Assembly (NCBI GenBank): GCA_001643675.2
Contig: LSRY02000038.1
Coordinates: 752,001-816,000, forward strand
Source: Monocercomonoides exilis
Lineage: Eukaryota > Preaxostyla > Oxymonadida > Polymastigidae
Reading direction: 5' to 3'
DNA length: 64,000 bases
Of this stretch, positions 56,600 through 64,000 are shown in pieces. Both the position numbers and the translations under genes were made by a program. The number at the start of each line of letters is the position of its first letter. Positions within the stretch are counted from its first letter, which is position 1. Below the pieces are notes generated by a model that was given only the letters and a program-made list of their open reading frames with translations, searched no databases and was not told where the DNA came from.

Positions 56600-58090
56600 T
56601 TAACATTGATATATTTTCTTTTTCTTTTTTTTCTTATCATCCACAACAGTCTTCACTTCATCTTTCTCCTTTTCATCCATTTCATTTTTCTTTTCAATAT
56701 TCATTTTCAAATGATTTTCCCATTTCACAAAAAGGTTTTCGTCAGTTATCACTTTTCCATTAAAGTTGAATCTATTTCTTCGGGATGGAAGAGGGAAAAT
56801 TGAAGACTCGGTCAGTTTCAAAAGAACTTTACCAGAAGAATCGTGAAGAACACCACTGGAGACGAAAACTTTCTGAATTACAGAAAGAGATAATGCAGTG
56901 TGGATGGCTTGAGGCAGAATGTCGGAAATTGCTGCTCTTTTGGAGAAAGATGAATTAGAAGATGGTGCCTCAAATCTGTTTGTCAGTTCAGATATGAACA
57001 CCGCAAACACTCCTCTATCCAACGATTGACAGAGGTGTGTGCTGTGTGGAACGAAGGTTACAAAGTCGACTTGTTGTTTTTAGAATTCTCTCCAGATCGA
57101 TGGATCTGCGTGAAATGAATGAGAGTCAAGAAGAAGAAGAATGTGTTCATTTTCAAGTGACATGCGTTTTCTTCTTTCGATGATGGAAGGTAGAAGAACG
57201 GTGAGAGCATACCTTTTAAAGCACTCGTTGTCCATCCAGCAGCTTCCATTTGCTCAAATCTCAAGCGTTGGAGATAACAGGGATTTCAGCTTCTCGGGCA
57301 GATTGACACTTGGCCACAAAATGACAGAAGGAAAGGCATATCCGTCCACTGCAACGGCTGCCACGAATGTAGAATTAATCATTCTTTGTGGATCTTTCGT
57401 TAAACCTGCTTTCCTATCTGCTGCATTCACAACAAGCTTTTTTGAAACTGTTGGAACGCGTGTTGAAGATTCGTTGATATTTATTATAATAGCTGGATTG
57501 AAATGGAACTTTTGATTCAGCTCGTCGAGTGTTTTACTCCAGGGTTTTAGAACACTTCTTCACGAAACAGCCAGATGGTTGATGTCCAAATTCTTAGGAG
57601 TTACATTCTTCAGCTCCGGGTGACGCTTGACAAGGACAAATGCCGCAGACATTGAAACTTCTGTAAATGGTACGTCTTCGTCATTGTTGTCGTTTAAAAC
57701 ATTTTCCATCTGAAAAACAAATGAACAAAACATATAAAAAAACCAAAGCAAATCAATTCTCTTGTTTTTTTTTAAAGTTAAACATGTTCCAGACTTTGCT
57801 TCAATGTGAATAATATCCAAAACTCTTAGTTCCTTCTTGCCCACTACTGCTGCAGGTCTGCCAACTTTTCCAACTAGCCTTCCTTTTCTGAAAGTTCTAA
57901 CTGCATATTAAATACCTGTCCGACTGAATTCCTTGGAATTAATAGCATCCATAATACGAACAACTCCATCAACAACTATGTGAGCCATTCGATCCAGCCG
58001 ACTGTGATACTTCCTGTTCTTTCGCGAAGACATTGCTCGCTGCAGTTTTTTCTTTCCTTCTTTTAATTTTATTTCTGTTGATATTTTCAT
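56600..58090 (-). pseudogene. Third pogo/Tigger-like (DDE_1) transposase, decayed
   Basis: From 58090 downward: basic helical start (KISTEIKLKEGKKKLQ), IVDGVV-type segment, a TAA, then TFRKGRLVGKVGRPAAVVGK (HTH-like), an intron-like AT stretch near 57718-57790, VLVKRHPELKNVTPKNLDIN, a TGA, and IIININESSTRVPTVSKK. In the last block the usual D of I-x-D-E is N. Then NSTFVAAVAVDGYAFPSVIL, a TGA, HILLLLDSHSFHADPSIW (second D), a TAA, and FVPHSTHLCQSLDRGVFAVF (third D), with a Lys/Asp-rich tail. It is clearly related to, but different from, the copies at 5891 and 27951. It is inactive, with several stops and a lost first catalytic residue. Confidence 0.68.
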
Positions 58091-59197
58091 TTTTTTAATA
58101 ATATTTTTTAAATCATAATAATTTTATATTTTTTTAATTGAAATGAAATGAAAAAAATCAAAAACAAACATTTTTAATAAACTGAAGGTTTTATTCCCCA
58201 TGGAACCCTCCAATTCCACACGGAAGTTCAATGAAGGGGCTTAACCCCCCATCTCCACCTCATGCGAAATTGTGTTTGTTTCAAAATGTATTTATTTTTA
58301 TCTATTGAATTCATGTATAAACTAAAAATTCTTTTTTAATATGAAATTGTGAAAAAAGAAACTGATTGAACAAAAATAAAGGTCTTGATAAAATAATAGT
58401 TCAAGATAAAAATATGGCCCAATTGGTGGGGGAAAAAAAACTATTTTTTAAAAAGGTTTAAGTTCGAAACAAAATGTTTCACTTCTTCCTTTTTTATAAA
58501 AGTTCTTATCGCATTTCTCAAGTTGCTTTTTCACTTATTTTTTTCATATTGTTGATTTTCAGAAATGTGCAGTTATTGATTGAATGACAAATTTTAATTT
58601 TGAATAGCTAGGATATCAAGAAAATTCTTATAGAAACTTGTTAAAATGATTTTCTCAAAATAAGCGAAATTTTTTTCTCCTGAAATCTTTAATTATTCTT
58701 TTCAGTTATTTTATTTTTTCCAATCAAATTTTTGAAAAGAATCAAAAAATTTGACTCAAATAAAAAAAAATAAAATAAAAACAAAATTAAAAAAACTTGC
58801 AACAAACTAACATGATGAAATATGTGAAGAATAATAAACAATAAAAAAGATTTGTTGCATAACGATATAAAAGCTTAAAACTTCCAATATCAAATATTCG
58901 CTAAGAGAGCATCATTTCAAAAATCAAAAAACGAAATTGAAAAATCATTTGATCTTCAGGCGAAAACAAAGATATTGAAAAAAAGAACATAAATATTTGA
59001 ATAAACCATAACAAACATTTCTGGCAAGCTTTTTGTTTGTTACGAGTTTTGATAATACCGTTGTCTGCTCCACAAAAATTTGGTCAAGTTTAAAAATAAA
59101 AATAAAAATAAAAATAAAAAATATAAATAAAATAAATAAAAAATTAAATAAATTATTTTTAAAAGTCAGTAAAAAGTACTACAAAATCATAATATTG
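58091..59197. other. AT-rich spacer with a small GC-rich island
   Basis: No supported gene. At 58190-58265 a GC-richer patch includes CCCCATGGAACCCTCC and AAGGGGCTTAACCCCCC, which stands out against about 1 kb of A/T. It may be a fragment of a transcribed or mobile sequence. Confidence 0.5.
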
Positions 59198-62100
59198 TTA
59201 TTGTTCGTGGCTTTCATCTTTGCTGCTTTTGGCCTTCCTTTTCTTGACAACCACAATGACAACCACAACCACAACAACCACAACAACAACAACCACAACT
59301 ATTGGAACAACAATTGCAACAACAGTTCCAGCATTTTGTTTCTTCTTATCTTCTGGAGCAGGTCCTTCAGGAGTTGGACTTGGAGCAGGATCTTCCTTCT
59401 CCTTCAGATACTTCTCATACACATCAGCAGGTTCTGAGTTATCATATTTTGCTCCCATAATCCAGCCAGCTGCAGATTCATCGTAATCATTCGCAAACTT
59501 AAATGCATTTTCCTGTGTGCAGAACTCTTCAAAATCTGGGGCAACGATGAACAGAGATGTCGATTTTGAGCCAGCTGTGTTTGAGCCGTCTATCTCCAGA
59601 TTGTTTGCTGACGGAAGCTGAAGATTCGATGTTGCCTTCGGAATTTCAATGAGCATCGCTCCTGATTTCCCCTTTAGTGCTGAACACGACTTGAACGAAC
59701 ATTTTTTGTTTCTTCCAATCGTCACTGTGGACTCTTTTGAGACCAATAAAATTTCCAAGCCAGCAGAAGCTCCATTCTCTGAATTCACTCCGTTTATGTT
59801 CAATCCCTCGATGCCAACTGTTAAAGAAGTGCTTTTTCTATCTTTAATAACAATCGCTGCTCCATTTTGAACATTCACATTGCAGATCTCCACTCCATTC
59901 ATCGAAGCTGGACTCACACCGCTGAAAGAAAAAGGCGATGAAGAAAACGAAACTGTGTTGCTGCTATCTGTACATGAAACAGTGTTCGTTGCAACTTTCC
60001 TTCCAGTTACACTCACAAGATTACCAACAGAAAAATCATCTTCTTCATTCTCATTTGTTGCCATTTCATCTGGAGATTGTGCTCCAACTCTGACAAATCG
60101 GCAATTGCTGATCTTGAGTGAGGTTGAAATTTCATTTCCAAAAATCAAAGATGACCATTTTGTTCCAGAAGTGGGAAAGTTGAATGCCAAATAACTGAAT
60201 TCCACCTTTCGTTCACATGTAAATAAAGCAGACAATGCGCCAACATCACAATCGATAGCCACTTAAATATTTCCATTTCCATCGCTGTTCACTCCTTCAA
60301 TGGTAACTCCCATGGAGTTGCTTATTGCTATTTCTTCCGCTGTCAATGGACTGTCATCTTTTTCAATCTCTATGGGGTATCCATCAGAACAAAGAACTTC
60401 ATTCAGCAAGCTGAATGCTCCTTTCATTGAACCCAAGGGTTTATCACTTGTCCATCCTTCTCCGATTCCATTATTCTTCAAATAAACTTTTCCACTCAAA
60501 CCAAAATATTTCATGAAATCAACATTTTCACTTTTTTCATTATCATGTCCTACAACAAACCATGAATTTTCATTTCTTGTGTAGTTCACTGCAAAACTTT
60601 TCTTCATTGCTGATGCAATATCATTGAATAATAAATCATTTAGGAGCCACAAAAACAAAGCTGTGTTTCTCTTGTATTCGTGATTCGTACAAAAACAATT
60701 TTTGAATTTCAAGCTGTTTCCATTTTTGGGCCATCTGAATTGAGAGGAAGATTTTATTTCTTGAAATTGAAAAACAATTCCACAGGAAAAGGTGGAATCG
60801 GAACTACTACAAGATGTAAAAGTTGTGGTTCCTCCATCTGCAACTGTGAATGTATCTTCTGCTCTGTTGCTTTTAACGAACAAAGTTCCTAGATAATATC
60901 CTTTGTATTCAACAAAAGAACTTCTGTTGAGAACAAAATCAAATCCTGATTCGTGTGGATAAGAAACAGTGATTAAAGGCCAATCATTCACTTCAATTTT
61001 CTGTAAAGAAAAATCAGTCAGTTCGACATATTCATCAATGAAATAGAAAGGACATTGTGAAAATTTGACTGCATTTGTTTCGTCCATACATTCAACTGTG
61101 TCAATTATCAAGGATTTCCCTTCTGAACATATCAAAAGAAAATCTATGACGTTTATTTCAGAGCCAGGACTGATGAATTTACAATTTCTTAATGTTGGAA
61201 ATGAATTGTAACGATTATTCAGTAACCTATGTTTAACTCCTGTTGATCTTTTAACTTTACAGATTGATTGAGTAAAATGGAAAGACAAATGATTGAATTC
61301 AACTTCTCCTTCACACGTAAAAAAATTTGTTTGAGGATTAACATCACAATTAACATGAGCATTAACATTTTCAGTATCTTTATTATTAATTCCTTCAATT
61401 GTAAGTTTTTGTCCACAACTGAATGTCAAAGCTTCAGCATTTAGTACGCTTGTATCATATTCAATTTTGAGATACAAATTTTCAAAGCAGTCATTTGAGA
61501 ACAAATTATTGAATGCGTCTTTCACTGAACCAATTGGTGTGTCAACATTATTCCCATCCCCATTTCCACTGCTCTTCACATATTTTTTTTCTGAACAATG
61601 ATATCTGATGAAAAAAATATCATAATTACATCCAAAAAAATCTGTTCCAATGATAAACATCTCTTTATCATCTCGAGTGTAATTAGCTGCAAAACTCTTC
61701 TTCATCGCTTATGCAATTTCTTCAAATTTTTCATAATAAACATCAATCTTAATTGCAAAATTTCTTCCAAATTCTCCTTCTCCGCCCATGCATTTGTCAA
61801 AAACGAGATTTCTTCCATCTTCAGGCCAGTTAAGCTGACTTGTTGATTCTATGAACGGTATTTGAATTTCTATGCATCCAAAACGAGATTTTCTTCTTTG
61901 CAGCATGATGAAAAAGTAGTAACTCCTCCATCTCCTACTGAAAATGTGCTTTCACTATTAAGATTGAAGACATTCATAACTCAAGAATCTGCCTTACACT
62001 CTGTAAATGTACTTGCATTTATTTTTACTTCAATTTTTTCCTTTTCATAACCTTCAATATCGATAACAGAATAATATTTTGTCTCTATCTTATATAAAAT

Positions 62101-62742
62101 CAAATTTGACAATATCACTGTTTGCGCGTCAAAAATATGAAAAAGAGCATTCTCCGATGTTAATGAATTTGTTTCATCCGAGTACTCAACTGAGTCCATT
62201 ATCAATGAGCATTCAGATGTGCGCAAAAGATTAAAGTCAATGTTGTTCCCTGTAGCTTCTGGTCGAATAAACCTGCAGTTACTAATTGTTAATACGGACA
62301 GTTCACTATTTATCAAATAAAAAGATGCTTGATCCTCCGTTCTCAATGTTGTCGGAAAATGGAATGCCAAATGTTTGAATTCCGCATTGGCGTCACAAGA
62401 AAAAAGAATACTTCCTGGATGAACGTTGCAATCAATTGCCACTTCGGTATTTCCCTTTCCATCGCTATTCACTCCTTCGATCGTAATTCCTTCGATCTTG
62501 CCGAAAGTTATCGCTTCTGCAGTCAATGGGCTATCGTCATTAACAATTTTCATGTTGCATGCGCTATCGTTGGCCAGCAGATTATGTGCATTTTTCATAG
62601 ATTTTTTTTCCCGCTTAATCTCCAATCCGTCGTTTTCTTCTTTCCCGCTTTGCTTCACATAAGCTGTTGTAATTGATTCAGATGGTTCTTCTTGTAAGTG
62701 AATCGATGTCAAAATTTGGAAAAGAATAAGCACAAAAAACAT
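59198..62742 (-). pseudogene. Three-module surface protein gene with signal peptide and membrane anchor, broken
   Basis: ATG 62742 opens a signal peptide (MFFVLILFQILTSIHLQ). Three modules of roughly 300-350 residues share AEAITFGKIEGITIEGVNSD / AEALTFSCGQKLTIEGIN / AEEIAISNSMGVTIEGVNSD, followed by ID/VN-CDV-type and EF.HL.F.F motifs. The end has a Pro/Glu-rich linker, a transmembrane helix of almost pure Val (59240-59330, encoded by a GTT-type microsatellite) and a basic tail ending SHEQ (TAA). Breaks: TGA after CKADS (about 61981), a frameshift near 61880, TAA in EIA-x-AMKKSF (where the next module has S), and TAA in GNI-x-VAIDC (where module 1 has E). The pieces otherwise run in order without loss. 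It may be a recently killed member of an adhesin-like family; no catalytic domain is seen. Confidence 0.72.
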
Positions 62743-63599
62743 TCATCAAAGCCTTTTTGAAAAAATTATTGCTCTAGATCATTTATTCCGTTAATTAAAA
62801 TTAGAAAATTGATATGAGAAAAATTTTTAACGTTTGTTTTAAAGCAAAAATTTGTTCAAAACTTTTTCTGCTATTATATCACAATGCGTGTATCCTTAAA
62901 ACATCCACAAAGAAATGAATTGAATAATTATCCATATTAATTGTTAAATTTTAAAGTTTTGTGAACAAACATGTTTATTTTTTAGAAATAACAAAAGAGT
63001 CTTTATGAAACGAATGACTTTGATCATTGCTTTCATAATTAAATACTATGAATAGAAAAAATAGCTTAATAGTATTGGAAGTACTGTGGATAAAGATATG
63101 AAATTTTTAATGATAATTTATCGCAAAAGGAAAAGTTACACATTCAAATTGAAATGGATGAAAGCAGCAGCGTTCCGGAGAAGCACTAAATTAAATTCCA
63201 ATTCTGAAAATTAGAAAAAGAAGACTATGCTTTTGAAAATTTTGACGAAGATTTAGAAATTTTCATGTCTATTGAAGAAGAAAAAGATGAATTGTGCTTT
63301 CATAAAGTATCTGTGTCATAGAAATAATTTGTGAACTGAACTAGAAGATCCATTGCTGATGCTTCGAAAGACTTTGAGATGGATAGGAGTCAGCTGCGGC
63401 TAACGATTGCGTCAATGAGAGAATTCGCACACAATTTAGCATAAGCACTTGCACATACACAGCAAGGAATTTATACATAGAAATGAGGCTTGATTTTATT
63501 TTGAAACCACCTGCGAAAAGAAGCCTGACTCCATTTCATTTGGGCTCAAAGTGCTCAATCTTCTTCTTCTTCTCTATTTATTTATTTTGAAGCCCAAGA
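62743..63599. other. AT-rich spacer
   Basis: No supported gene. Upstream region of the broken surface-protein gene; no promoter element was recognised. Confidence 0.5.
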
Positions 63600-64000
63600 T
63601 TGAAGCAAGAGAAGTTCATAAATGAGGTTTATCTATCTGCGTATCTGTGCAATTATCACTCTGCTGTATTCATCACAAAAGGAGAAGAGATTCAAGCTCC
63701 ATTCCAATCATCTTACTTCTATTTATTTGTGGAAGCGATGCTTGGCCGTGCGATGAGACAGAAGGCAGACATCTTGGCGATGAAGAGCATTGCATTTGAA
63801 CTGGTGAACTGAGCTGGTTCTGTTTCCAAGGAAGACAAACAAACAAACAAAAAAGAAAGAAAGAAAGAAAGAAAGGCTAAAGCTGATTCAGAAGGCAGAG
63901 AAGGCGCCGCTGAACAAACTGAGGAGCGAAGGCAAAGAGAACAAAAGGAACTAGCACATTGACTACAGCATGAAATTCATTAGAAGCATTGCTGATCCAG
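63600..64000 (+). other. Possible coding fragment at right edge
   Basis: A 70-codon frame at 63600-63812 (plus) includes ITKGEEIQAPFQSSYFYLFV and EAMLGRAMRQKADILAMKSI. After a TGA and an AAAG microsatellite comes a charged stretch (EGREGAAEQTEERRQREQKE). It looks more protein-like than the spacer, but I recognise no domain and it runs towards the window edge. Confidence 0.3.

Noticed and set aside
43720-61710. TAA/TAG reassigned to glutamine (as known in the oxymonad Streblomastix), because several broken genes are interrupted by in-frame TAA or TAG.
   Set aside because: The three longest intact genes (TmcB-like, kelch left copy, and the 2601-codon beta-helix protein) have no internal TAA or TAG and use CAA/CAG for all Gln. 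Broken genes also contain TGA and frameshifts, so decay explains them.
1-64000. tRNA or rRNA genes.
   Set aside because: No cloverleaf-like or rRNA-conserved stretch was recognised by eye. A covariance-model scan would be decisive; I could not run one.

Overview
The window looks like a piece of a eukaryotic protist genome, most likely a metamonad of the oxymonad type (Monocercomonoides-like). The grounds are: AT-rich spacers with long GC-richer genes; short GT..AG introns (47-61 nt, one of about 170 nt); a TmcB-like multi-pass membrane protein; a giant parallel beta-helix surface protein with repeated CG..PC motifs and a C-terminal pseudokinase-like domain; and a broken member of a family (ELEHCPESEQ... 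/ GYEDTIT...) that I associate with Monocercomonoides. The standard genetic code fits the long intact genes. I see no rRNA, tRNA, bacterial operon or CRISPR array.

Layout. 2-4063: TmcB-like gene cut by the left edge. 5.9-9.7 kb: ruins of a pogo/Tigger-type and a Merlin (IS1016-like) transposase. 9941-27702: a large palindrome. Two inverted arms of about 6.9 kb each carry a GC-rich, G-runs-filled gene for a kelch/cysteine-rich/membrane protein, and the 4.0 kb loop holds a decayed tyrosine-recombinase (DIRS-like) retroelement (gag, RT-RNase H, YR). The inner 3.3 kb of the arms looks identical apart from microsatellite lengths, while the outer 3.6 kb has drifted; the right copy has a frame change in its Gly-Ser repeat. 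27.9-32.2 kb: a second pogo-like transposase, an 868-bp foldback element, a 240-bp MITE and a broken ORF. 33076-40881: the intact 2601-residue beta-helix protein. 43041-44450: a Merlin element with terminal inverted repeats and a perfect 8-bp target duplication, but a dead transposase. 46.6-48.0 kb: a fragment of another beta-helix surface gene. 50.1-51.5 kb: the broken family member. 53.1-54.2 kb: a broken ABCC-type ABC transporter segment. 54.2-54.9 kb: mirror purine/pyrimidine tracts. 56049-56287: a second copy of the MITE. 56.6-58.1 kb: a third pogo-like transposase. 59198-62742: a three-module surface-protein gene with signal peptide and C-terminal membrane anchor, broken at several points.

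Overall, three or four genes look intact (TmcB-like, kelch left copy, beta-helix/pseudokinase, perhaps kelch right copy). All three intact types are predicted membrane or cell-surface proteins. The rest is a graveyard of transposons and broken multigene-family members. This is consistent with a repeat-rich, possibly subtelomere-like or rapidly evolving region where surface-protein families and mobile elements mix; that last statement is inference.
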